Positions 1 to 8,614 are shown, numbered from the stretch's first letter. The stretch: 8,766 nucleotides of DNA from Pseudomonadota bacterium (GCA_022709775.1 JAKLIE010000051.1:1-8766); one strand, 5' to 3'. Notes: generated by a model not told the origin, from the sequence alone. Made by a program: numbers and translations.

Positions 1-327
1 CTCGTGACCGAGCGGCACGTCGAGGACGTCGCGCCGTGCGTCGATCAGGCGCTGCGCCTCGGCCCCGGCCTCGAGGATGCGCCGGCCGAGCGCCGCGGGC
101 TTCGCGCCGACGCCGCGCTCGAGCAGCAGGAGCCGATGCCCCAGCGCCCGCTCCGCGTCCGCGACGAGCGCCCACGCGGTCCGGTAGGGCAGTCCCGCGG
201 CGCGCGCGGCGGCGGCGAGCGACCCGTGCCGGGTGGCGAGCGCGACCAGGTCCACGACACGCGGGTCGAGCGCTTCGCCGCTGCGCCCGGACAGCCGCCA
301 GCCGATCGTCGCGTGCAAGCGCCTCAT
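1..327 (-). CDS. ModE/LysR-type winged-helix transcriptional regulator, N-terminal part (3' end outside window)
   Basis: An open frame runs from the ATG at 327 leftwards off the window edge (109 codons present, no stop). Residues 34-56 read HGSLAAAARAAGLPYRTAWA, the helix-turn-helix of ModE-like proteins. A wing follows: LGHRLLLLERGVGAKPAALG at 62-81. A basic linker comes next, where related proteins continue into a ModE-like or periplasmic-binding-protein-like effector domain; that part is not in the window. In known systems such proteins sense molybdate or tungstate and control the importer genes. Divergent placement next to tupBCA fits this role and is the main functional argument. The start is uncertain. 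An in-frame ATG at 345 has a GAGG 10 nt upstream, and a TTG at 318 lies 6 nt after a TATATG hexamer. A dyad (319-354) overlaps all candidate starts, suggesting autoregulation. The frame has strong G/C third-position bias, supporting real coding. Family is confident; ligand is inferred. Confidence 0.82.
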   Translation of the reverse strand, partial: MRRLHATIGWRLSGRSGEALDPRVVDLVALATRHGSLAAAARAAGLPYRTAWALVADAERALGHRLLLLERGVGAKPAALGRRILEAGAEAQRLIDARRDVLDVPLGHE

Positions 328-354
328 ATAGGCAGATTCTTGCATATGACGCGC
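319..354. promoter_or_regulatory. 36-bp dyad, candidate operator for the divergent regulator and tup operon
   Basis: The left arm 319-329 (GCGCCTCATAT) and right arm 344-354 (ATATGACGCGC) are reverse complements at 10 of 11 positions, separated by 14 nt. An inner GCA/TGC pair (332-334, 341-343) adds to the symmetry. This is the only AT-rich island in the divergent region. It overlaps the possible start codons of the regulator and a -10-like TATATG (330-325, minus). Its symmetry and position fit a binding site for a dimeric regulator, most simply the adjacent ModE-like protein. E. coli ModE also binds an AT-rich TATAT-type inverted repeat, but I did not match it to a defined consensus. Function is inferred from sequence only. 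Confidence 0.5.
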
Positions 355-521
355 ACCTCGTCCCGTCCTCCTACACTCGCGGACGCGGCCGGGATCGGAA
401 GCCGCCGCGGCCGACGCCTCCGACCCGCGGCTCCGCGAAACCCTGCGCCGGACGTGGGCTCGTTCCCCGGTCCCCACGCCCTCCGCGATCCGACGCCGAA
501 CGCAAGCCCGCACATCGACCC
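328..521. other. Divergent intergenic region between regulator and tupB
   Basis: This 194-bp stretch has no convincing coding frame: open plus-strand frames read as Arg/Pro-rich low-complexity sequence. Besides the right half of the dyad it holds a -10-like TACACT at 372-377 (plus strand) without a recognisable -35. It also holds a weak hairpin, CGTGGG 453-458 with CCCACG 473-478. The tup operon promoter should lie here. If TACACT is used, the tupB leader would be about 140 nt. I looked for a molybdenum-cofactor riboswitch by eye and could not recognise one. Confidence 0.5.
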
Positions 522-1226
522 TTGAACACGCTGTCCCTCGCCTTCTCCGAGGCCATCGCGATGGTGGTCACGCTCGACCCCAAGCTGGGCGAGATCGTGC
601 TGCTGTCGCTGCGCGTGAGCGTCTCGTCGGTCGCGCTGGCTGGGGCGTTCGCACTGCCCTTCGGCGCCGCGGTCGCCGTCGCCGTGTTTCCCGGCAAGCG
701 CGGCGTCGTCACGACGCTGAACGCGCTGCTAGGACTCCCCGCCGTCGTCGTCGGCCTCGCGATCTACCTGTTGCTTTCGCGATCGGGACCGCTCGGCGCA
801 TTCGGCATCCTGTTCACGCCCTCGGCCATGGTCGTCGCGCAGGCAGTGCTCGTGTTCCCGCTGCTCGCGGCGCTGACGCGCCAGGTCGTCGCCGATGCGT
901 GGGGCGAATCACGCGAACAGCTCGTTTCGCTTGGCGCCGGCACCTGGACCTCGGCGTTCGCCCTGCTCGTCGACGTCCGCTACACGCTCGTCACGATCGT
1001 CCTCGCCGGCTTCGGTCGCGCGATCGCCGAAGTCGGCGCCGTGATGATCGTCGGCGGCAACATCGACGGCGTCACCCGCGTGATGACGACCGCGATCGCG
1101 CTCGAGACGTCCAAGGGCGACCTGCCGCTCGCCGTGGGGCTCGGCATCGTGCTGCTCGCGATCGTGTTCGCGCTCAACATCGCCGCGACGGCGATCAAGG
1201 ACGCCGCGCAGCGCCGCCATGGCTAG
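522..1226 (+). CDS. tupB: Tungstate ABC transporter permease TupB
   Basis: Inner-membrane permease, 234 aa from a TTG start, that should form the tungstate channel as a dimer with TupC and receive substrate from TupA. It is a member of the binding-protein-dependent permease (MetI-like) family. Several hydrophobic segments are visible, at about 27-57, 67-86, 99-120, 145-165 and 200-224. The cytoplasmic EAA-type coupling loop lies at about 132-153 (EQLVSLGAG...), followed by GRAIAEVGAVMIVGGN (165-180), a stretch characteristic of TupB/WtpB-type permeases. I chose TTG 522 because it restores the typical TupB N-terminus, with an amphipathic helix before DPKLGEIVLLSLRVS. It has no clear Shine-Dalgarno. 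The ATG at 561 has a GAGG 9 nt upstream and is the alternative; it would give 221 aa. The gene overlaps tupC by 8 bp, so translation is likely coupled. It diverges from the ModE-like regulator. Confidence 0.9.
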   Translation: MNTLSLAFSEAIAMVVTLDPKLGEIVLLSLRVSVSSVALAGAFALPFGAAVAVAVFPGKRGVVTTLNALLGLPAVVVGLAIYLLLSRSGPLGAFGILFTPSAMVVAQAVLVFPLLAALTRQVVADAWGESREQLVSLGAGTWTSAFALLVDVRYTLVTIVLAGFGRAIAEVGAVMIVGGNIDGVTRVMTTAIALETSKGDLPLAVGLGIVLLAIVFALNIAATAIKDAAQRRHG

Positions 1227-1968
1227 CCGCCCTCCCTCGTCGCTGCTGCCCCTCGTCCTCGACGACGTGTCGTTCGCCGCGCGCAACCGCACGATCCTCG
1301 ACCGGGTGAAGCTGACGCTCGAGCACGGCGTGCGTACGGTCGTGCTGGGCCCGAACGGGGCCGGCAAGAGCGTGCTGCTGCGCGTGATGCACGGGCTGAT
1401 CGCGCCGACCTCGGGCAGTGTCCGCTGGTCGGCGGACGAGATGCCCGGCGTTGCGCGCAGGCAGGCGATGGTGTTCCAGCGGCCGGTGATGTTCCGGCGC
1501 AGCGCGATAGGCAACCTGCGCTTCGCGCTCGCGGTCACCGGCGTGCCGCGGTCCGAGCGCGAGGACCGCGCCCGCGCCGCGCTCGAGCGCGTCGGCCTCG
1601 CGGCGGTCGCGCACCAGCCGGCACGCGTCCTTTCCGGCGGCGAGCAGCAGCGGCTCGCGCTCGCGCGCGCATGGATGCTCGACCCCGAAGTGCTGTTCCT
1701 CGACGAGCCGACCGCGAATCTCGATCCCGGATCGGCGCGCGCGATCGAGGAGATCGTGCAGGCGATCCACGAGGCCGGCACGAAGATCGTGATGGTGACG
1801 CACCACCTCGGGCAGGCGCAGCGCCTCGCCGACGAGATCCTCTTTCTCCACGGCGGCCGCCTGTGCGAACGCACGACGGCCGCCGCCTTCTTTCACCGCC
1901 CTGCGACGGCCGAGGCCGCCGCCTATCTCGAAGGAGAGCTGCCATGGCGAATCACCGCCGCCGCCTGA
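1219..1968 (+). CDS. tupC: Tungstate ABC transporter ATP-binding protein TupC
   Basis: ABC ATPase of 249 aa that powers import through TupB. All nucleotide-binding motifs are intact: Walker A GPNGAGKS at 44-51, Q-loop Gln87 in VFQRPVMF, ABC signature LSGGEQQ at 138-144, Walker B VLFLDEP at 158-164 with catalytic Glu163, D-loop Asp169 and switch His195. The length is normal for a single-domain importer ATPase. It has no C-terminal TOBE/MOP regulatory domain of the ModC or FbpC kind, which agrees with the compact TupC form. The ATG lies inside the end of tupB and has no strong Shine-Dalgarno, so translation coupling to tupB is likely. Its own 3' end contains the ribosome-binding site and first codons of tupA, with a 25-bp overlap. 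The substrate is assigned from operon context rather than from the ATPase itself. Confidence 0.9.
   Translation: MASRPPSSLLPLVLDDVSFAARNRTILDRVKLTLEHGVRTVVLGPNGAGKSVLLRVMHGLIAPTSGSVRWSADEMPGVARRQAMVFQRPVMFRRSAIGNLRFALAVTGVPRSEREDRARAALERVGLAAVAHQPARVLSGGEQQRLALARAWMLDPEVLFLDEPTANLDPGSARAIEEIVQAIHEAGTKIVMVTHHLGQAQRLADEILFLHGGRLCERTTAAAFFHRPATAEAAAYLEGELPWRITAAA
1931..1938 (+). promoter_or_regulatory. Ribosome binding site of tupA inside tupC
   Basis: AAGGAGAG lies 5 nt before the tupA ATG at 1944. It is the best Shine-Dalgarno in the tup operon, placed inside the last codons of tupC. It fixes the tupA start and fits the need for more binding protein than permease or ATPase. Confidence 0.75.
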
Positions 1969-2786
1969 TCGGAACCCTCTTCGCCGCCGCGCTCGCGGCG
2001 CTCTCGGCGCTCGCCGCGCTGCCGGCCGCCGCCCAGCCGAAATCGATCGTCGTCGCTTCGACGACCTCGACCGAGCAGTCCGGCCTCTTCGGCCACATCC
2101 TGCCGATGTTCACGCAGAAGACCGGCATCCAGGTGAAGGTCGTCGCGCTGGGCACCGGGCAGGCGCTCGACGTCGGCCGTCGAGGCGACGCGGACGTCGT
2201 GTTCGTCCACGACCGCGTCGCCGAGGACAGGTTCGTCGCCGACGGCTGGGGCATCGGCCGCCGCGACGTCATGTACAACGACTTCGTGCTGATCGGGCCG
2301 AAGTCCGATCCCGCGAAGGTTGCAGGCACGAAGGATCTCGCCGCGGCGCTGAAGCGCATTGCCGACGCGAAGTCCCCGTTCGTCTCGCGGGGCGACAAGA
2401 GTGGCACGCATGCGGCGGAGCTGCGCTACTTCAAGCTGGCCGGCGTCGATCCGCTCCAGGGCAAGGGCTCGTGGTACCGCGAGACCGGCTCGGGCATGGG
2501 ACCCGCCCTCAACACGGCGTCGTCGATGAACGCGTACATCCTCGCCGACCGCGGCACGTGGCTGTCGTTCAAGAACCGCGGCGAGCTCGCGATCGCGGTC
2601 GAGGGCGACAAACGGATGTTCAACCCGTACGGCGTGATGACGGTGAACCCGGCGCGGCACCCGCACGTCAAGGTCGCCGAGGCGCAGGCGTTCATCGACT
2701 GGCTCGTGTCGAAGGACGGCCAGGCGGCGATCGCGAGCTACAGGATCGGGGGCGAGCAGCTGTTCTTCCCGGACGCGCACGGCTGA
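1944..2786 (+). CDS. tupA: Tungstate-binding periplasmic protein TupA
   Basis: Periplasmic solute-binding protein of 280 aa that captures tungstate and delivers it to TupBC. A signal peptide is clear: RRR at 5-7, a hydrophobic Ala/Leu core at 8-26 and a probable cleavage after Ala30 (PAAA|QP). The mature protein opens with VVASTTSTEQSGL (36-48). TupA proteins typically carry TTTS there, so this one has STTS, one conservative change. Further TupA-like blocks are GTGQAL (70-75), GDADVVFVHD (81-90), YNDFVLIGP (111-119), SRGDKSGTH (148-156), YRETGSGMG (178-186), NPYGVM (227-232) and a C-terminal GGEQLFFPD. The Arg in SRGD (Arg149) is likely the oxyanion-contacting arginine, from family knowledge and not verified here. 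ModA is a less likely alternative, since these blocks differ from ModA. Gene order tupB-tupC-tupA is intact, and this appears to be the last gene of the operon. Confidence 0.92.
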   Translation: MANHRRRLIGTLFAAALAALSALAALPAAAQPKSIVVASTTSTEQSGLFGHILPMFTQKTGIQVKVVALGTGQALDVGRRGDADVVFVHDRVAEDRFVADGWGIGRRDVMYNDFVLIGPKSDPAKVAGTKDLAAALKRIADAKSPFVSRGDKSGTHAAELRYFKLAGVDPLQGKGSWYRETGSGMGPALNTASSMNAYILADRGTWLSFKNRGELAIAVEGDKRMFNPYGVMTVNPARHPHVKVAEAQAFIDWLVSKDGQAAIASYRIGGEQLFFPDAHG

Positions 2787-2803
2787 CCGGGGGCAGTGGG
2801 GTC

Positions 2804-2821
2804 GCGGCGTATCATCGCCGC
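2804..2821 (+). promoter_or_regulatory. -10-like TATCAT framed by a GC inverted repeat, upstream of the small ORF and permease
   Basis: GCGGCG (2804-2809) and CGCCGC (2816-2821) are perfect reverse complements flanking TATCAT (2810-2815), which matches TATAAT at 5 of 6. The hexamer ends 6 nt before the ATG at 2822. No good -35 is visible about 17 nt upstream. As a promoter it would give a transcript starting at or next to that ATG. The same stem could form a short hairpin at the 3' end of the tupA transcript, though no T tract follows it. Confidence 0.4.
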
Positions 2822-2917
2822 ATGATCGCTCCGCGCCCCCGCACGCTGCCGATGCGCCGGCGCGGACGCTTCGCCGCGACGACGATCTGCCGGCACGTGC
2901 GACGGAGATCGACGTGA
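2822..2917 (+). CDS. Possible 31-residue Arg-rich leader peptide overlapping the permease start
   Basis: A short frame runs from ATG 2822 to TGA 2915-2917 and encodes 31 residues, 10 of them Arg and 3 Pro; it starts MIAPRPRTLPM. Its stop overlaps the GTG start of the following permease (GTGA), the usual sign of translational coupling. It has no Shine-Dalgarno, but a TATCAT hexamer ends 6 nt before the ATG, so it could be read from a leaderless mRNA. I do not recognise the sequence. A coincidental short frame is the main alternative: in this GC-rich DNA, Arg-rich random frames are common. The GTGA overlap plus the matching promoter spacing make it worth listing. Confidence 0.28.
   Translation: MIAPRPRTLPMRRRGRFAATTICRHVRRRST
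2903..2906 (+). promoter_or_regulatory. Ribosome binding site of the FecCD-type permease
   Basis: GGAG lies 7 nt before the GTG at 2914 and supports that start over any internal one. It sits within the small upstream ORF. Confidence 0.5.
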
Positions 2918-3927
2918 CCGCGCGCACCGCGTGGGTCGCGGCGGGCGCGCTCGCGGCGCTCGCGGTCGCGGTCGCACTCGCCTTCGCGGTGGGCCGGTAC
3001 CCGGTCGCGCCCGGCGACCTGGCGGCGATCCTGTGGTCGAAGCTGACCGGCGCCCCGTCGGGCGTCGCGCCGACCGCCGAGGCGATCGTCTGGAGCGTGC
3101 GCGGGCCGCGCATCGGCGCCGCGCTCGCCGTGGGCGCCGCGCTCGCGGCAGCGGGCGCGGCGTACCAGAGCCTGTTCCGCAACCCGCTCGTCTCGCCCGA
3201 CATCCTCGGCGTCTCCGGAGGCGCGGCGGTCGGCGCGGTGCTCGGCATCTTCCTCGCGCTGCCGATCCTCGCGATCCAGGGCCTCGCGTTCGCCTTCGGC
3301 CTGGTCGCGGTGGCACTCGTCTATCTGATCGCGACCGCGGTGCGCGGCCACGATCCGCTGCTCGTGCTCGTACTCGCCGGCGTGCTCGTCGGCGCGCTGC
3401 TCGGCGCGTGCGTCGCGCTGCTCAAGGTGCTGGCCGATCCGTACAACCAGTTGCCGGCGATTACGTTCTGGCTGCTCGGGAGCCTCGCGGGGGCCGCGCC
3501 TGCCGACCTCGCGTCCGCGCTGCCCGCGATGGCGATCGGCCTCGTCCCGCTGTGGCTGCTGCGCTGGCGAGTGAATCTTCTCTCGCTCGGCGACGAGGAG
3601 GCGCGCGCGATGGGCGTCGAGACGACGCGCGTGCGGCTCGCGGTGATCGCGTCGGCAACGCTGATGACGGCGGCAGCGGTGTCGATCTCGGGCATCATCG
3701 GCTGGATCGGGCTCGTGATCCCGCATTTCGCCCGGCTCGCCGTCGGGCCCGATTTCTCGCGTCTGATGCCGGTGTCCGCGATTCTCGGCGCGGCGTTCCT
3801 GCTCCTCGTCGACACGCTCGCCCGCACGACCGCGCGCATCGAGATCCCGCTCGGCGTCCTCACCGCGTTCGTCGGCACGCCGCTGTTCCTCTGGCAGCTC
3901 GTACGGTCCCGGAGGAGCTGGTCGTGA
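2914..3927 (+). CDS. FecCD/BtuC-family ABC importer permease (possibly molybdate/tungstate, MolB-like)
   Basis: Inner-membrane permease of 337 aa, the normal size for this family, which usually has ten helices and works as a homodimer. Family blocks are well kept: VRGPRIGAALAVGAALAAAG (62-81), YQSLFRNPLVSPDILGVSGG (84-103), FWLLGS (185-190), the coupling-helix region LSLGDEEARAMGV (222-234), and near the C-terminus GIIGWIGLVIPHFARLAVGPD (260-280) and LVDTLAR (298-304). The family imports ferric siderophores, haem, cobalamin and, in the H. influenzae MolBCA system, molybdate/tungstate. Substrate cannot be read from the permease. The immediately preceding tup operon and the MolC-like partner ATPase favour an oxyanion. 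No binding protein, TonB receptor or cobalamin riboswitch is seen nearby. GTG start with GGAG upstream; the 3' end overlaps the ATPase start by 4 bp. Confidence 0.88.
   Translation: MTARTAWVAAGALAALAVAVALAFAVGRYPVAPGDLAAILWSKLTGAPSGVAPTAEAIVWSVRGPRIGAALAVGAALAAAGAAYQSLFRNPLVSPDILGVSGGAAVGAVLGIFLALPILAIQGLAFAFGLVAVALVYLIATAVRGHDPLLVLVLAGVLVGALLGACVALLKVLADPYNQLPAITFWLLGSLAGAAPADLASALPAMAIGLVPLWLLRWRVNLLSLGDEEARAMGVETTRVRLAVIASATLMTAAAVSISGIIGWIGLVIPHFARLAVGPDFSRLMPVSAILGAAFLLLVDTLARTTARIEIPLGVLTAFVGTPLFLWQLVRSRRSWS
3911..3917 (+). promoter_or_regulatory. Ribosome binding site of the MolC/FepC-like ATPase
   Basis: GGAGGAG lies 6 nt before the GTG at 3924, inside the last codons of the permease gene. 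It decides the start and shows tight coupling of the two genes. Confidence 0.7.
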
Positions 3928-4718
3928 CCGCGGCACGGCTGGAAGGCGTCGCGCTGGACTTCGGCTACCCGGACCATCCGGTCGGCCGAGGCGTGACGAT
4001 CGCGCTCGCCGCCGGCGAGATCGTGTGCCTGCTCGGACCCAACGGCGGCGGCAAGTCGACGCTGTTCCGCACGCTGCTGGGCCTGCTGCCCGCGCAGGGC
4101 GGCGAGGTACGGCTCGGCGGCGATCCGCTGTCTTCGCTGTCGCGCGCCGCGATCGCGAAGCGAGTCTCGTACGTGCCGCAGGCGCACGCGGGCTACTTCC
4201 CGTTCACCGTGCGCGACGTCGTGCTGATGGGACGAACCGCGCACCTGTCCCCGTTCGCCGCGCCGTCGAGGCACGACGTCGGGGTCGCCGACGCGTGCCT
4301 CTCGCGGCTCGGGCTATCCTCGCTCGCCGACCACGTCTACACGCGCATCTCGGGCGGCGAGCGGCAGCTCGCGCTGATCGCGCGCGCGCTGGCGCAGGAA
4401 GCGCCTCTCGTCGTCATGGACGAGCCGACCGCGAGCCTCGACTTCGGCAACCAGGTGCGCGTGCTCGACGAGGTCCGCGCGCTCGCGGCGTCGGGCATCG
4501 GCGTGATGATGGCGACGCACGATCCGGACCAGGCGTTCCTGTGCGCGGACCGCGTCGCGTTGCTCACCGCCGGCCGGCTCGTCGTCGATGCCCCGCCGCA
4601 CGAGGCGATCACGCCTTCGACGATCAGGGAGGTCTACGGCGTCGACGCGGCGGTCGTCGACGTCGCGCTGCCGGACGGCGGATCGCGGCGCGTATGCGTG
4701 CCGGCGCGGCGCCGGTGA
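3924..4718 (+). CDS. FepC/BtuD/MolC-like ABC importer ATP-binding protein
   Basis: ABC ATPase of 264 aa pairing with the FecCD-type permease. Its motifs are complete: Walker A GPNGGGKS (38-45), Q-loop Gln86 in YVPQ, signature ISGGERQ (142-148), Walker B LVVMDEP (162-168) with catalytic Glu167, D-loop Asp173 and switch His199 in ATHD. The stretch VRDVVLMGRTAHLSPFAAPS (96-115) and the block RQLALIARALAQE with LDFGNQ resemble, from memory, the H. influenzae MolC protein (DIVLMGRSTH..., LDLANQ). These blocks also occur in other COG1120-type ATPases, so they support rather than prove a molybdate/tungstate role. The start is GTG in a GTGA overlap with the permease, preceded by a strong GGAGGAG. The next gene lies 124 bp downstream with its own promoter-like element, so this probably ends the operon. 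Confidence 0.88.
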   Translation: MTAARLEGVALDFGYPDHPVGRGVTIALAAGEIVCLLGPNGGGKSTLFRTLLGLLPAQGGEVRLGGDPLSSLSRAAIAKRVSYVPQAHAGYFPFTVRDVVLMGRTAHLSPFAAPSRHDVGVADACLSRLGLSSLADHVYTRISGGERQLALIARALAQEAPLVVMDEPTASLDFGNQVRVLDEVRALAASGIGVMMATHDPDQAFLCADRVALLTAGRLVVDAPPHEAITPSTIREVYGVDAAVVDVALPDGGSRRVCVPARRR

Positions 4719-4761
4719 TCCGGCGGCTCCCGCGCCACCGCGCAAGCCACGTCCCGCGCTC

Positions 4762-4792
4762 CCGGCAATGCGCGGCGTGTTCGCGGTGCCGG
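4762..4792 (+). terminator. Weak hairpin downstream of the ATPase gene
   Basis: CCGGCA (4762-4767) pairs with TGCCGG (4787-4792), and an inner CGCG/CGCG pair (4771-4774, 4782-4785) extends the stem with a small asymmetric internal loop. It lies 44 nt after the ATPase stop. There is no T tract, so intrinsic termination is doubtful; it may stabilise a 3' end or be chance in GC-rich DNA. Confidence 0.22.
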
Positions 4793-4830
4793 AGGTGATG
4801 CCCGTCGACGTCGCGCCGCCCCGAAACTGC

Positions 4831-4836
4831 TAACGT
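4831..4836 (+). promoter_or_regulatory. -10-like hexamer before the P-type ATPase
   Basis: TAACGT ends 6 nt before the ATG at 4843, in an otherwise GC-rich 124-bp gap. It is a weak match to TATAAT (TA...T kept), and no -35 is obvious. No Shine-Dalgarno precedes the ATG, so a transcript starting at the ATG would be leaderless. The identical spacing at two other gene heads in this window raises its credibility. Confidence 0.35.
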
Positions 4837-4842
4837 TGCGCC

Positions 4843-7683
<2,841 letters not shown>

Positions 7684-7705
7684 CCGCACTGCCTCCGCAA
7701 CGACG

Positions 7706-8608
7706 CTACTCGTTCGCGACGCCGTGAGGCACGTGCCCGGCGGGCACGTGCCGCGACGCCGAGTCGACGTGCCGCGTCTGGTCGTCGAAGTAGAAGTCCG
7801 GCTCGAACTCGCGCAGGAACGCCCCCTTGTCGAGGCCGCCAAGGAACATCGCCTCGTCGACCGAGATGTTCCAGTCCATCAGCGTGCGGATGGCGCGCTC
7901 GTGCGCGGGCGCGCTGCGCGCCGTGACGAGCGCGGTGCGGAGCTTCATCGCGACCTTGTCGCTCGCGTCGGCCTGCTGGAGGCGATGCAGGGCTTCGAGC
8001 AGCGGCTTGAACGGTCCCGGCGGCAGCGGACGCGCGGCGTGGTCCTGCTCGTGCGACTGGAACGCCGCGAGCCCCTGCGACTGGTAGACGCGCTCGGCCT
8101 CGTCGGCGAACAGCACCGCGTCGCCGTCGAACGCGATGCGCACTTCGTCCGGATGCGAATCGAGGGCGGCCGAGCGCGTGTAGACGCGCGCCGCGGGGAA
8201 CCCCGCCTCGAGCGCCGACTTCACGTCGTCGGCGTTCGCCGACAGGAAGAGGTTCGCGTTGAGCGGCCGCAGGTAACCGTAGGGCGACCGGCCCCGCGTG
8301 AACACGCCGCGCTCGATCGCGAGCCCGGCGCCGCGCACCGACCGGAACACGCGCAGCCCCGACACCGGATCGTTGCGCGACAGGATCACGACTTCGATGC
8401 GCCGCACTCCGTCCGCGTTGAACCCGAGCAGCTTTCGGACCAGCGGGTACGCGACGCCGGGCTTCGCCGGCTGCTGCAGCCGGTCGATCTGCAGCTTCAT
8501 GTACGCGCGGTCGTCCGCCGTTTCGAAGACGCTGTTCTCCTCCTCGAAGTCGAACAGCGCGCGCGAGCTGATCGCGACGACGAGCTGGGCGGCGAGGCTT
8601 GCGGACAT
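7706..8608 (-). CDS. Cytosolic 5'-nucleotidase (PF06189-type, NT5C1-like, HAD fold)
   Basis: Protein of 300 aa, the usual bacterial size, expected to dephosphorylate nucleoside monophosphates (AMP, IMP or dNMPs) in the cytoplasm. The N-terminus QLVVAISSRALFDFEEEN (8-25) is typical of the family. HAD motifs are visible: FDGDAV (160-165) with nucleophile Asp161 and acid/base Asp163, LVTARSAP (227-234) as motif II with Thr229, GGLDKGAFL (257-265) with Lys261, and YFDDQ (273-277) with the metal-binding Asp pair. No signal peptide or transmembrane segment. I chose ATG 8608 because a TATACT hexamer lies 6 nt upstream. The in-frame ATG at 8662 would add 18 Arg/Gly/Pro-rich residues, and the ATG at 8635 would add 9, with the promoter inside the gene. 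The last codons contain a perfect 11-bp hairpin. Catalytic residues are assigned by motif; exact substrate is unknown. Confidence 0.88.
   Translation of the reverse strand: MSASLAAQLVVAISSRALFDFEEENSVFETADDRAYMKLQIDRLQQPAKPGVAYPLVRKLLGFNADGVRRIEVVILSRNDPVSGLRVFRSVRGAGLAIERGVFTRGRSPYGYLRPLNANLFLSANADDVKSALEAGFPAARVYTRSAALDSHPDEVRIAFDGDAVLFADEAERVYQSQGLAAFQSHEQDHAARPLPPGPFKPLLEALHRLQQADASDKVAMKLRTALVTARSAPAHERAIRTLMDWNISVDEAMFLGGLDKGAFLREFEPDFYFDDQTRHVDSASRHVPAGHVPHGVANE
7728..7752. repeat. Perfect 11-bp inverted repeat at the convergent gene ends
   Basis: GGCACGTGCCC (7728-7738) and GGGCACGTGCC (7742-7752) are exact reverse complements with a 3-nt GGC loop. Each arm contains the 10-bp self-palindrome GGCACGTGCC. 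It lies in the last codons of the nucleotidase, where it encodes a repeated HVP...HVP, and 44 nt beyond the stop of the P-type ATPase. No T run follows on either strand. A role as 3'-end hairpin or transcription barrier for the P-ATPase mRNA is plausible but inferred. Confidence 0.6.
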
Positions 8609-8614
8609 CGGGCA

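Noticed and set aside
453..478. Possible stem CGTGGG/CCCACG in the tup leader, considered as a molybdenum-cofactor riboswitch or attenuator
   Set aside because: Only 6 bp with a 14-nt loop, and I could not recognise the conserved Moco-RNA core around it. A covariance-model search would be decisive.
36..521. An upstream extension of the tupB frame giving a 396-aa protein
   Set aside because: The extra residues are Arg/Pro/Ala-rich noise and run through the antisense of the regulator. TupB proteins begin where the TTG at 522 lies.
2588..2595. Recurrent GCGATCGC octamers (also near 5647 and 6630) resembling HIP1 repeats
   Set aside because: They fall in coding sequence at Ala-Ile-Ala type codon runs (GCG ATC GC) and follow from codon bias; no periodic or intergenic placement is seen.
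1923..3936. Long minus-strand frames opposite tupA and the FecCD permease
   Set aside because: Arg/Glu/Asp-rich shadows without recognisable domains, start signals or promoters; the plus-strand genes explain the region.
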